A stretch of DNA of 64,000 nt from NCBI RefSeq assembly GCF_000934765.1, contig NZ_KN882196.1, forward strand, positions 14,793 to 78,792. Direction: 5' to 3'. The stretch's first letter is position 1; every line of letters starts with the position of its first letter. This DNA comes from Thiomicrospira microaerophila (lineage in GTDB: Bacteria > Pseudomonadota > Gammaproteobacteria > Thiomicrospirales > Thiomicrospiraceae). Under the pieces are notes generated by a model. The model worked only from the letters and a program-made list of their open reading frames with translations, made no database searches and had not been told where the DNA came from. Position numbers and translations under genes: made by a program. This document shows, in pieces, positions 42,190-50,068 of this stretch.

Positions 42190-42358
42190 ATAACCCGGAT
42201 ATTTCATAAACTTCACGCGCCCTCGCTTGTCTATTGATTTCCCAGTACTTTTTTCTCAGTCGGCTGTATGAATAACTACAGCGCTCCTTCGAAAAAAAGC
42301 ACTGGTAAACCAATATCCTGCGCGATCATCACGCGAATTTATAAAACATCCGGGTTAA
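42190..42358. repeat. Family C inverted repeat element, long copy
   Basis: Ends AACCCGGAT (42192-42200) and ATCCGGGTT (42348-42356) are perfect inverted repeats; matched inner segments (ATAAACTTCACGCG.. against ..CGCGAATTTATAAA; ACTTTTTT against AAAAAAAGCACTGG) make a long imperfect hairpin of about 165 bp. It fills most of the dctP-DUF3581 gap. The left half matches the half copy at 15278-15336. The remaining gap bases hold nothing else I can see. Confidence 0.7.
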
Positions 42359-42439
42359 AACAGACTGGTTAAGAGTCTGGCAGATTTATCGCGCTTAAAG
42401 TATGATATTGGGCTTTCCATTAGATTGAATTATTTAACC

Positions 42440-43153
42440 ATGTATCTTAATGACTTTTACACAGAACAAAACAAGACTATTATCGTCAGCCCAGCGCAAG
42501 CCAGCCGCTTTGCCAAAGAGGTTGCCGATGACTTTAACCCGCTCCACAATCCGGAATCCAAACGCTTTTGCGTACCTGGCGACTTACTCTTTGCGCTGAG
42601 CTTACACAAACTAGGTTTAGCCCAGTCCATGCGCTTCAACTATACCGGCATGGTCGGCAAGGACCTGCCTTTAGTCTTTCCATCGGAAATGGGTGATCGC
42701 ATGACGATTCAAGATCAAAATGAAAAAGTGTATCTTGAAATCGAAAAAAAGGGTGAAATCAGTCAAGATCAGGCGCTCATCGAAGCCTTTTCAAAGGCGT
42801 ATGTTGCGTTTTCTGGACACAGCTTCCCACATCTTTTGGTGCCGCTAATGGAGCAAAACAATGTGATGATCAACCCTGAGAAGCCAATGGTCATTTATGA
42901 CAGCATGCTAGTTGAGTTTTCAGACTTAAATGCCCATCATCCAATATTAAAGCTCACTGAAACGACATTAGAAATGAATGGTAAACGTGGTCAAGTCAAA
43001 ATTGCTTTTGACACCTATGACGGCGACAGAAAAATAGGCCATGGTTATAAAACCATGCTTTTAAGCGGTTTACGCGACTACGAACAAGAAGCCATCGACG
43101 ACCTCATCAAACAATACGAAAATGCCAAACTAGCCTATCGCCAGACCGCTTGA
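42440..43153 (+). CDS. DUF3581-family protein
   Basis: 237 residues from ATG 42440 (MYLNDFYTEQNKTIIVSP); an upstream in-frame TTG at 42425 is not supported by a ribosome site. This matches DUF3581 proteins of marine Gammaproteobacteria. The segment DDFNPLHNPESKRFCVPGDLLFALSL recalls the hydratase/hot-dog (MaoC-like) motif DxNPxH, so a fatty-acyl or related binding role can be guessed but not shown. It has no membrane segment. The gene is alone between a family C element and a family B repeat end. Confidence 0.75.
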   Translation: MYLNDFYTEQNKTIIVSPAQASRFAKEVADDFNPLHNPESKRFCVPGDLLFALSLHKLGLAQSMRFNYTGMVGKDLPLVFPSEMGDRMTIQDQNEKVYLEIEKKGEISQDQALIEAFSKAYVAFSGHSFPHLLVPLMEQNNVMINPEKPMVIYDSMLVEFSDLNAHHPILKLTETTLEMNGKRGQVKIAFDTYDGDRKIGHGYKTMLLSGLRDYEQEAIDDLIKQYENAKLAYRQTA

Positions 43154-43223
43154 ACCCGGTAAAACGGGAAATTACTATTTTTTCAAGAGGCGCGTTTGCT
43201 CTGCGCCTTTCGCTATTGTTGAC

Positions 43224-43260
43224 CTAGGAGCCTGTCGGACTAAACCGGTCGAAGCGAAAA
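43224..43260 (+). repeat. Family B repeat, solo right end
   Basis: 37 bp identical to the reverse complement of the right end of the 22957-23141 element (CTAGGAGCCTGTCGGACTAA followed by ACCGGTCGAAGCGAAAA). It ends 30 nt before the chosen start of the next gene and so may bear on its leader. Confidence 0.85.
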
Positions 43261-43290
43261 ATGAATATAACTTTACCAAAGGATACAGGT

Positions 43291-44052
43291 ATGAATAACA
43301 CACCTCCGCTAAACCTTACCTGCTTATCAATGCCCATTAAATCCCTCTTTACAGGCTTCATTCTTGTTGTAGGGCTGGGTTTAATGATGGCGGGGGCACA
43401 AATTCTGTTTTCTCACGGCATGGCGGATGGCAAACCGGGTTTGTCTATTGATGACATTGTCTATAGCTATCATGGCAACCGAACGGGGTCAACACTTGAA
43501 GCGAAATTACACGGTTCCATGAAGGATATGGCACCTAATGAACAAAAACGGGTCTTAATTAAATGGGCACGGGATGGTGCTCCACAGGAGCAGTGGGCGC
43601 CAACTATTCAGCCCATTACCCAGCAATATTGTGTGGCTTGTCACTCGACGATGCCGGGGTTAGCCGACTTCAACAAACTAAGTGAAATGCAGCGTATTGC
43701 TGAAGTGGACACGGGTAAGGCCTTATCAACGCTAACAAGACTTTCTCATATTCACTTGTTCGGCATCGCATTTATCTTCTTTTTTGTCGGTTTAATCTTC
43801 TCACTGTCGGTGGGGTCTAAGCCCTGGGTTAAAGGCTTGATTATTTTCATACCGTTTGCCTTCTTAATCATTGATATCGCTGCTTGGTGGCTAACAAAAG
43901 TTTCACCTAGCTTTGCTTGGTTCGTGATGATTGGTGGGATAGGTTATAGTGTCGCCGCCGCAATTATGCTATTTACCTCGCTCTATCAAATGTGGATCAT
44001 GCCTTGGCGCGGTCAAGTCTCTGATCAAAACACCTGGTTTTCAGAAGAATGA
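43291..44052 (+). CDS. Membrane-anchored c-type haem protein
   Basis: 253 residues from ATG 43291, chosen over ATG 43261 because AAAGGA lies 7 nt before it (the earlier ATG abuts a repeat end). Membrane segments at about 18-41, 153-173, 180-202 and 208-236. Between the first two is a soluble loop of about 110 residues with a single haem c motif CVACH (114-118), also LSHIHLFGIAFI, whose histidines may bind a second ligand or haem. This type of protein in sulfur bacteria is not well characterised; an electron-transfer or membrane redox role is likely. No oxidase or carrier partner adjoins it. Confidence 0.7.
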   Translation: MNNTPPLNLTCLSMPIKSLFTGFILVVGLGLMMAGAQILFSHGMADGKPGLSIDDIVYSYHGNRTGSTLEAKLHGSMKDMAPNEQKRVLIKWARDGAPQEQWAPTIQPITQQYCVACHSTMPGLADFNKLSEMQRIAEVDTGKALSTLTRLSHIHLFGIAFIFFFVGLIFSLSVGSKPWVKGLIIFIPFAFLIIDIAAWWLTKVSPSFAWFVMIGGIGYSVAAAIMLFTSLYQMWIMPWRGQVSDQNTWFSEE

Positions 44053-44268
44053 ATCACTTCAAAATAACAGGTCTTGTCAGTGAACACGAGTCAGACCTCA
44101 TTAATCGCCTGTGTGTGATGTGATCAAAAGTGCCGACTAAGATAATAAATTAACCACTTAACCTATGAGCAAAAGAAAACCATCACCCAATGCGAGGTAT
44201 TATCCAAGTGGTTTTAAACATACTAAAGTCTGGAAAATTTCTACGCAAAAATTAAGCGTAAAAACAGA

Positions 44269-44297
44269 TTGACTTACACCATCGTGCCAATAATAAT
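44269..44297 (+). promoter_or_regulatory. Candidate sigma-70 promoter
   Basis: TTGACT (44269-44274), 17-bp spacer, AATAAT (44292-44297), about 50 nt before the lipoprotein ATG at 44345. The upstream remainder of this 290-bp gap (44053-44268) is AT-rich with no gene visible. Confidence 0.5.
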
Positions 44298-44344
44298 ACT
44301 CACCTCAATTTGAGAAATTAAACTAATTTATAGGATCATATACA

Positions 44345-44704
44345 ATGAAAAGAGTACTAATTGCAAGTGCAGTAGCTTCAATTATGGCGTTATCAGGCTG
44401 TGCTACCATTTTAAACGATGACAATCATAAAGCTAACATCCAAACATCGGATGGTCAAAAGGCTGTGTTAAATGTTGATGGCAAGCGATTTGAGGCACCT
44501 GGCGTTGTTGAACTACCTCGTAAAAAAGAGGGTGTAACTATCAGCTCTGTAGACAATCGTTGTAATGACACCAATGTAAACTCTAAAGTTGATACAAAGT
44601 TTTTCGTTAACATTTTAAGTGGTGGCGCTTTTGGATCTACCACAGACTATGCGACCGATAAAATGTGGACTTACGACGATACTATCGTTGTACAGTGTAG
44701 ATAA
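44345..44704 (+). CDS. Small lipoprotein
   Basis: 119 residues with a signal peptide ending in lipobox LSGC (Cys19), Ala at +2 (outer-membrane type). The mature part is beta-rich (KANIQTSDGQKAVLNVDGKRFEAPGVVELPRKKEGVTISSVDNRC) and includes two cysteines near the middle and one at the end (CR). It resembles the short PEGA-like lipoproteins that carry a conserved TxDG.kA.L.VDGk. stretch, but I would not name a family. One nt separates its stop from the next gene's ATG. AT-rich, like that gene. Confidence 0.75.
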   Translation: MKRVLIASAVASIMALSGCATILNDDNHKANIQTSDGQKAVLNVDGKRFEAPGVVELPRKKEGVTISSVDNRCNDTNVNSKVDTKFFVNILSGGAFGSTTDYATDKMWTYDDTIVVQCR

Positions 44705-44705
44705 T

Positions 44706-46472
44706 ATGCCAAAAAAAGTGGTCTTGTTTTTTTTGACCACTTTTTTTTATTTTTTCTCAATTATTGCCCAAGCAAATGATGATAACTTGTGGTCATTCCT
44801 GCTTCACTACAAAAACAACACATTTAACATTGATGATCCTAACTTTTATGTTAAAGGTATCCCCAGCTCTTTAAGCGAAGAAAGGCAGAGAACTCTAACC
44901 CTTTTGTCAGAGATAACTCCTGAATCAAAATCGTTTGTGTGTCAATTCCCCGCCAGATTTAAGTTTATAAAAAACCATCATCCTCTAATAAAAAACGCAT
45001 GGCATGACTACCCCTTACAGACTTGTAGCGACTATGCCACCTACAATGCAAGAGTGCCCGTAGACAACATCTATTTAGTATTTGCCGCTGAAAACATATC
45101 CTCACCTACAAGCATGATGGGGCATGTTTTTATAAGACTTGAAGGTGAAAATGCTAACTCCGACCCACTCAACCATGCCTTTTCGTATTTTGCTATCATA
45201 AACTCATTTAACCCACTTCTTTTAGTCACTGAGAGCTTAATAACGGGACAAGAAGGAAGGTTCAGTTTAATGCCATATCATGAAGCGCTTTTTAATTACA
45301 CAGAGCGCGAAGGACGGTCTGTATGGGAGTACCAACTAGATGCAAGTGAAGAAACAAAACAACTGATTAAAGATCATTTGTTTGAACTTAAGGATATCCG
45401 ACCTAGCTACTACTTTACCAAGTATAATTGTGCCACCGTTTTATATGACATCATTACCTTAATAGAACCTGAATTAAACTCAAAAAGAAATGAGCATAAA
45501 TGGATTACTCCTAGGGATTTAGTGAAAGATATTATTGAACTTGACGTCATTAAATCTAAAACCATTTACATTAATCCCATTCAAGGAATGAAATGGCTTA
45601 AATGGGAAGTAAGCAATGAGGTTAAAACTTTAAGACCTGAGCATTTTCTAGAAGAACGCGCTTATTTAAAATCTCTAGCTGAAAAGTCCATCTACAACCA
45701 CCTCTACATAAACTATTTAAATGACTACTATTTTTCAAAAAACGAAATAAGCAAACAAACACTGGAACAGGTCAAAGCTGAAATACCAAGGCTAGACGAC
45801 CATTTTCATTCATATCAGACTTCACCAGAAAAAGCACCAAATGACAGTCAATATAGCTTAGGCGTCAAAAAAATAAATAATACAAACTCTTTAAACCTAT
45901 CTATTCTTCCAGCCTCTCATAAGATAATGGATAGTTCAGCAGCATTTTTTACAGAGAACGCGCTTGAGCTTGGAGAGATTGAACTAGCCTTATATGAAAA
46001 TGATGTAAAACTAGAGCAATTAACACTCTACACCGTTAAAAACATAAACTCAGTTGACCCGCATGCTCATAACCTTAGCTGGGGTTGGGGCGCACATTTT
46101 GACCGAAACAACCCTACAAACTTAGAACGCACACTCGGTTTGAACTTGGAATTTGGCATAGGAAAAAGCATTGATTTACAAAAAAACCTTTTGATTTACA
46201 ATCTGAATTACTTGGGAGCTAGAGCGGATTTTAAAAGTCAGCTACCCTTTTTTAGACTTGAAGTAGGAAGCATATATAATTTGAGCAATATATTTAAAGT
46301 TCATCTTGAAGGGCATAGAAACTGGACCAATGGTTACAGCAGTACAGAAAAAAAACTATTAATCAGCTATGGTAATAGCGCCAAGGCAAGATTTGTTGGC
46401 TCGGCAGGAAGAAAAGGAGTTAATGACAAATTTGAAACAACCATTGAATTGAAGCTTGTGAATTATTTTTAG
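44706..46472 (+). CDS. Lnb_N (DUF4105)-like exported protein
   Basis: 588 residues, exported (signal-like MPKKVVLFFLTTFFYFFSIIAQA). I start at ATG 44706, one base after the lipoprotein stop; an earlier in-frame ATG (44619) lies inside that gene. Residues about 110-260 match the DUF4105/Lnb N-terminal periplasmic family with SMMGHVFIRL (His140) and TKYNCATVLYD (Cys242), a papain/NlpC-P60-like pair, so a cysteine-hydrolase role is possible. The C-terminal third is beta-rich and may form a barrel (SLNLSILPASH; ends IELKLVNYF with terminal Phe). Codon use and base content are markedly AT-richer than neighbouring rep. Confidence 0.7.
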   Translation: MPKKVVLFFLTTFFYFFSIIAQANDDNLWSFLLHYKNNTFNIDDPNFYVKGIPSSLSEERQRTLTLLSEITPESKSFVCQFPARFKFIKNHHPLIKNAWHDYPLQTCSDYATYNARVPVDNIYLVFAAENISSPTSMMGHVFIRLEGENANSDPLNHAFSYFAIINSFNPLLLVTESLITGQEGRFSLMPYHEALFNYTEREGRSVWEYQLDASEETKQLIKDHLFELKDIRPSYYFTKYNCATVLYDIITLIEPELNSKRNEHKWITPRDLVKDIIELDVIKSKTIYINPIQGMKWLKWEVSNEVKTLRPEHFLEERAYLKSLAEKSIYNHLYINYLNDYYFSKNEISKQTLEQVKAEIPRLDDHFHSYQTSPEKAPNDSQYSLGVKKINNTNSLNLSILPASHKIMDSSAAFFTENALELGEIELALYENDVKLEQLTLYTVKNINSVDPHAHNLSWGWGAHFDRNNPTNLERTLGLNLEFGIGKSIDLQKNLLIYNLNYLGARADFKSQLPFFRLEVGSIYNLSNIFKVHLEGHRNWTNGYSSTEKKLLISYGNSAKARFVGSAGRKGVNDKFETTIELKLVNYF

Positions 46473-46519
46473 ATCCGACTGGCAGCAAACTGCCTAATCG
46501 AATGCAATCCCAAACAAGC

Positions 46520-48562
46520 TCAGCCTCCCGTCTTCGCGGCTAATAGCGCGCGGAGGTTTTCTACTTGGCTGTTGCCGTGTTGTTTGGCTTGTTCTTGGCT
46601 GAGGGCGACGCCGGGTTTGCCTTCCCATTGCATCGCGTCTTCGGGGAGTTCGAATAGAAAACGACTCGGATCGCAAGGCGTATCTTCGCCGTATTTTCTT
46701 CGTTTTTGTGCATAGGTCATGGTTAAGCTGCGTTGGGCGCGGGTGATACCTACATAGGCCAATCGCCGTTCTTCCTCCAGGCCTGGTGATTCTAGGTTTT
46801 GTTTGTGGGGCAGCATTTCTTCTTCCACCCCAATCAAAAACACATGTGGAAACTCTAGCCCTTTTGAGGCATGCAGGGTCATTAAGCTGATCATATCATG
46901 GTCTTTTTCTTCTTCGTTGCGTTCCATAATATCCATCAGCGTCATGTGTGAGACGACTTTGGCAAGTTTGAGCTGATCGCCATCTTCTTCTTGCGCTTTG
47001 GTAACGATGCGTTCAATCCATAGCAATAAATCGCGGACGTTTTCAATCCGTCTTTCAGCGGTTTTCACCGATGAGGCGGTTTCCATCAACCAATTGTCAT
47101 ATTCGATTTTGTCGAGGATCTGACGTACAAATTGCACCATTTCCTTTCCTTCAACCACCTCGGCTTCTTTTGCCCAATCGAGCAACACCTGTCCAAACAA
47201 TTGGACACGCTTGAGGGATTTTTCAGATAGCACTTGAGTGAGACCAAACTCTTGGGTTGCGTCAAATAGGCTGATGCCCCGATGCGTGGCATAGGTTGCC
47301 AGTTTTTCTAGCGTACCCGCGCCGATTTCGCGGCGCGGCGTATTGATAATCCGCAGGAAGGCGGCATCGTCATCAGGATTGACAATCAATTTGAGATAGG
47401 ACATCACGTCTTTGATTTCAGCGCGATCAAAAAACGACTGGCCACCCGATAATATATAGGGCAGATTTTGTTCACGCAACGCCCGTTCAATCAGCCTGGC
47501 CTGGTGATTGCCGCGATAGAGAATCGCATAATCGCGGTTTTTGGTTTTGGTCTTAAACTTATGCACAATAATCTCTGACACCACACGCTCCGCTTCTTGG
47601 TTTTCGTTAGCGCAGGCGATGACGCGTATTGGGTCGCCCAAGCCCATTTCACTCCACAGACGTTTTTCAAATACGTGGGGGTTGTTGGCAATCAGCTGGT
47701 TGGCGCTGTTAAGAATATGTTGGCTTGAACGGTAGTTTTGCTCTAGCTTGACGAGATGCAATCCGGGAAAATCTTGCTGGAGCAGTGCGAGGTTTTCAGG
47801 CTGTGCGCCGCGCCAAGCGTAAATCGATTGGTCGTCATCGCCAACCACCGTGAGCTTGCCATTTAAGCCGACTAATTGGCGCACTAATTGATATTGCGCG
47901 GCGTTGGTATCTTGATATTCATCTACAAGCAAATAGCGCACTTTGTTTTGCCATTTTTCTAAAATCTGCGGTTGCTCGTTAAACACCCGTACAGGCAAGC
48001 CGATCAGGTCATCAAAATCAACCGCATTGTAGGCATGCAGTTGTTTTTGATAGGCCGCATAGAGCCGCGCCCGCGCTTGGGCTAATGGGTCCTCAGCCAT
48101 CTCCAGCGCGACCTGTGGATCAAGATGCTGGTTTTTCCAAGCGGAAATCTCCCATTGCACGCCATCCAATTCTTCAGGGTCAAGATCGTTTTTCTTCATC
48201 AATTCTTTTAGGATTTGCCCGGTATCTTGCGAATCCATAATCGAGAAGTTTGGCTTGTAATTGAGCGCCTTGTATTCATGGCGCATGATCGTTAAGCCGA
48301 GGTTATGAAAGGTGGATACATTCAAGCCTTTAGCCGGGGTGTCGATCATCAACTTGGTGACACGCTCTTTCATCTCACGCGCGGCCTTGTTGGTAAAGGT
48401 TACCGCATAGATTTGATGGGGCTTGTAATCGTGCTTGCGCACCAGATGGGCGATTTTTTCGGTAATAACGCGGGTTTTACCGCTGCCCGCCCCCGCTAGA
48501 ACCAGCAGTGGGGTATCGATATGTAAAACGGCTTCACGTTGTCGGGGGTTTAGGCTATGCAT
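46520..48562 (-). CDS. rep: ATP-dependent DNA helicase Rep
   Basis: 3'-5' superfamily 1A helicase, about 680 residues, that clears proteins ahead of the fork. I use the ATG at 48562 (MHSLNPRQREAVLH), which matches the family start; a TTG at 48595 adds 11 non-conserved residues. Motif I is LAGAGSGKTRVIT, followed by VTFTNKAAREMKER, motif II VDEYQDTNAAQYQL, motif III GDDDQSIYAWRGA, motif IV LEQNYRSSQHIL and motif VI VGITRAQRSLTMTYA. The Rep-specific SKGLEFPHVFLIGVEEEMLPH fits Rep better than UvrD. A CCAGGCCTGG core lies at 46777-46786 (SPGLEE). Confidence 0.95.
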   Translation of the reverse strand: MHSLNPRQREAVLHIDTPLLVLAGAGSGKTRVITEKIAHLVRKHDYKPHQIYAVTFTNKAAREMKERVTKLMIDTPAKGLNVSTFHNLGLTIMRHEYKALNYKPNFSIMDSQDTGQILKELMKKNDLDPEELDGVQWEISAWKNQHLDPQVALEMAEDPLAQARARLYAAYQKQLHAYNAVDFDDLIGLPVRVFNEQPQILEKWQNKVRYLLVDEYQDTNAAQYQLVRQLVGLNGKLTVVGDDDQSIYAWRGAQPENLALLQQDFPGLHLVKLEQNYRSSQHILNSANQLIANNPHVFEKRLWSEMGLGDPIRVIACANENQEAERVVSEIIVHKFKTKTKNRDYAILYRGNHQARLIERALREQNLPYILSGGQSFFDRAEIKDVMSYLKLIVNPDDDAAFLRIINTPRREIGAGTLEKLATYATHRGISLFDATQEFGLTQVLSEKSLKRVQLFGQVLLDWAKEAEVVEGKEMVQFVRQILDKIEYDNWLMETASSVKTAERRIENVRDLLLWIERIVTKAQEEDGDQLKLAKVVSHMTLMDIMERNEEEKDHDMISLMTLHASKGLEFPHVFLIGVEEEMLPHKQNLESPGLEEERRLAYVGITRAQRSLTMTYAQKRRKYGEDTPCDPSRFLFELPEDAMQWEGKPGVALSQEQAKQHGNSQVENLRALLAAKTGG

Positions 48563-48644
48563 GTTTTTGTTGAATATCTTGTTTAAAAGGTACAATATAA
48601 TAAATCAATTTAACGAGTGATGAGACACTTATAGGAGAATCCAG

Positions 48645-49193
48645 ATGCAGCGCGCTTATTTACCGCATTATACCGCTGATGATTATGCCCAATGGAAAGG
48701 CGATTGGGAACTTTTGGATGGCATTCCGATTGCGATGTCACCGGCGCCGATATTTGACCATCAGTATGTTAATGGCACCATTTTTAGACATCTTGACGAA
48801 CAGCTGGAACACTGCCATCGATGCCGGGTCGCCCAAGAGGTCGATTGGCGAGTACACAATGATACCGTTGTGCGTCCAGATACGGTGGTGATTTGCTATC
48901 CTCCTCAGGACTATCTAACCAAACGCCCCGAGTTGGTGATTGAGGTATTATCACCCTCAACCGCACGGATGGATGAAACCACCAAATTAGAACTCTACCA
49001 AACCGAAGGTGTGCCTTACTATATGATCGTCGACCCGAAAAAATTGATGGCTAAGGCCTATCTATTACATCAGGGGCGCTACATTAAGATTGATGACTTT
49101 ATCAATGGTCGCTGCCCGCTCAAAATCGGTGACTGCGAATTTGAGTTTGACTTTGACTTGGTGTTCAACCGTGTCCGCAAAGCCATGCACTAA
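48645..49193 (+). CDS. Uma2-family putative nuclease
   Basis: 182 residues. The body is a PD-(D/E)XK-like Uma2 (DUF820) domain: LLDGIPIAMSPAPIFDHQYVNGTIF, VVRPDTVVICYPPQD (metal-binding Asp), RPELVIEVLSPSTARMDETTKLELYQTEGVPYYMIVDP (Glu and Lys pair). Such proteins are very common in cyanobacteria and rarer in Gammaproteobacteria; the biological target is unknown. It has GGAG upstream. It faces away from rep and is followed after 39 nt by a methyltransferase on the same strand. Confidence 0.88.
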   Translation: MQRAYLPHYTADDYAQWKGDWELLDGIPIAMSPAPIFDHQYVNGTIFRHLDEQLEHCHRCRVAQEVDWRVHNDTVVRPDTVVICYPPQDYLTKRPELVIEVLSPSTARMDETTKLELYQTEGVPYYMIVDPKKLMAKAYLLHQGRYIKIDDFINGRCPLKIGDCEFEFDFDLVFNRVRKAMH

Positions 49194-49232
49194 CCATTAC
49201 AAAACACAAATACTACACCGATAAGGAAAACC

Positions 49233-49820
49233 ATGGCCAGCATCGCAGACCTAAAACAAGATTTAACGATTCAAACAGCCTTAATGGGGCACACTCTAAC
49301 TTTTAACACCACCTGGGGGATTTTTAGTCCGCGTGAAATTGACTCGGGTACCGATTTACTCTTGCGTCACCTTGATGTTAAACCGGATGAGGTTGCACTG
49401 GATATTGGCTGTGGCTACGGGCCGATTGGACTGGCCATCGCCGCGAGCGCGCCACAAGGTCGGGTACATATGGTAGATAAAGATTTCGTGGCGGTGGACT
49501 ATGCCAATAAAAATGCTCAACGCAATAAGCTGAACCACGCCCAAGCCTATTTATCAAACGGTTTAAGTGCGGTGCCTAAAGACATCCTATTTACCACCGT
49601 GGTATCGAACATCCCGGCCAAGGTCGGCAAGGAAATGTTGAGCATTTTACTCCATGACATTCACGCGCAGCTCGCACCAGGTGGCCAATTGGTTGTCGTC
49701 ACGATTAACGGTTTGCGCGACTATATGAAACGTAACTTTAACGAGGTATTCGGCAACTACGAAAAGGTAAAACAAGGTAAAGATTACACGATTTCACGCT
49801 GTGTGAAACAGGTCAGCTAA
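49233..49820 (+). CDS. RsmC-like class I SAM methyltransferase
   Basis: 195 residues of the methyltransferase small-domain (MTS) type: DLKQDLTIQTALMGHTLTFNTTWGIFSPREIDSGTDLLL, SAM motif ALDIGCGYGPIGLAIA near 55-70, an acidic VHMVDKD step, and VVSNIPAK in place of the usual NPP(F/Y). It resembles RsmC/YbiN-type 16S rRNA guanine methyltransferases but lacks the extra N-terminal domain and the NPP motif is changed to SNIP, so the target may differ. Convergent with ccoS. Confidence 0.8.
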   Translation: MASIADLKQDLTIQTALMGHTLTFNTTWGIFSPREIDSGTDLLLRHLDVKPDEVALDIGCGYGPIGLAIAASAPQGRVHMVDKDFVAVDYANKNAQRNKLNHAQAYLSNGLSAVPKDILFTTVVSNIPAKVGKEMLSILLHDIHAQLAPGGQLVVVTINGLRDYMKRNFNEVFGNYEKVKQGKDYTISRCVKQVS

Positions 49821-49846
49821 AAAGTATCAGACTTATTTAATCGAAT

Positions 49847-50068
49847 TTACGTCATATCCGTTTTTGGTTTATCGGTTGACTGTTGAGATTCCAAGGCTTT
49901 TTCTTTTGTTGTTTTTGTTTCTTGTGGGCCTTCGTCGTCAAATAGGATGCGATGGCCTGCTCCGTCCAGGTCGTCGAACTGGCCTTTTTTAGCCATCCAA
50001 ATAAACATCGCTACAACTAAGCTACCCACAATAAGTACCAGAGGTATGGTGATATAAATTATTTCCAT
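49847..50068 (-). CDS. ccoS: cbb3-type oxidase assembly protein CcoS
   Basis: 73 residues: one membrane segment (about 4-26) followed by the family-conserved WMAKKGQFDDLDGAGHRILFDD. CcoS is needed for cofactor insertion into the cbb3 oxidase. The C-terminal tail is charged and longer than the family minimum. One base separates it from ccoI, completing the ccoG-ccoHIS assembly unit. Confidence 0.93.
   Translation of the reverse strand: MEIIYITIPLVLIVGSLVVAMFIWMAKKGQFDDLDGAGHRILFDDEGPQETKTTKEKALESQQSTDKPKTDMT

Noticed and set aside
44619-44705. Start of the Lnb_N-like protein at the earlier in-frame ATG
   Set aside because: It would run through the 3' end of the lipoprotein gene and hide a signal peptide; ATG 44706 gives a clean one.
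47495-47506. CCTGGCCTGG next to the rep helicase code looks like another palindrome copy
   Set aside because: It differs from CCAGGCCTGG at one core base (reverse complement reads CCAGGCCAGG) and breaks the symmetry; I left it out of the counts. Near-copies at 14601, 17617 and 51423 were left out for the same reason.
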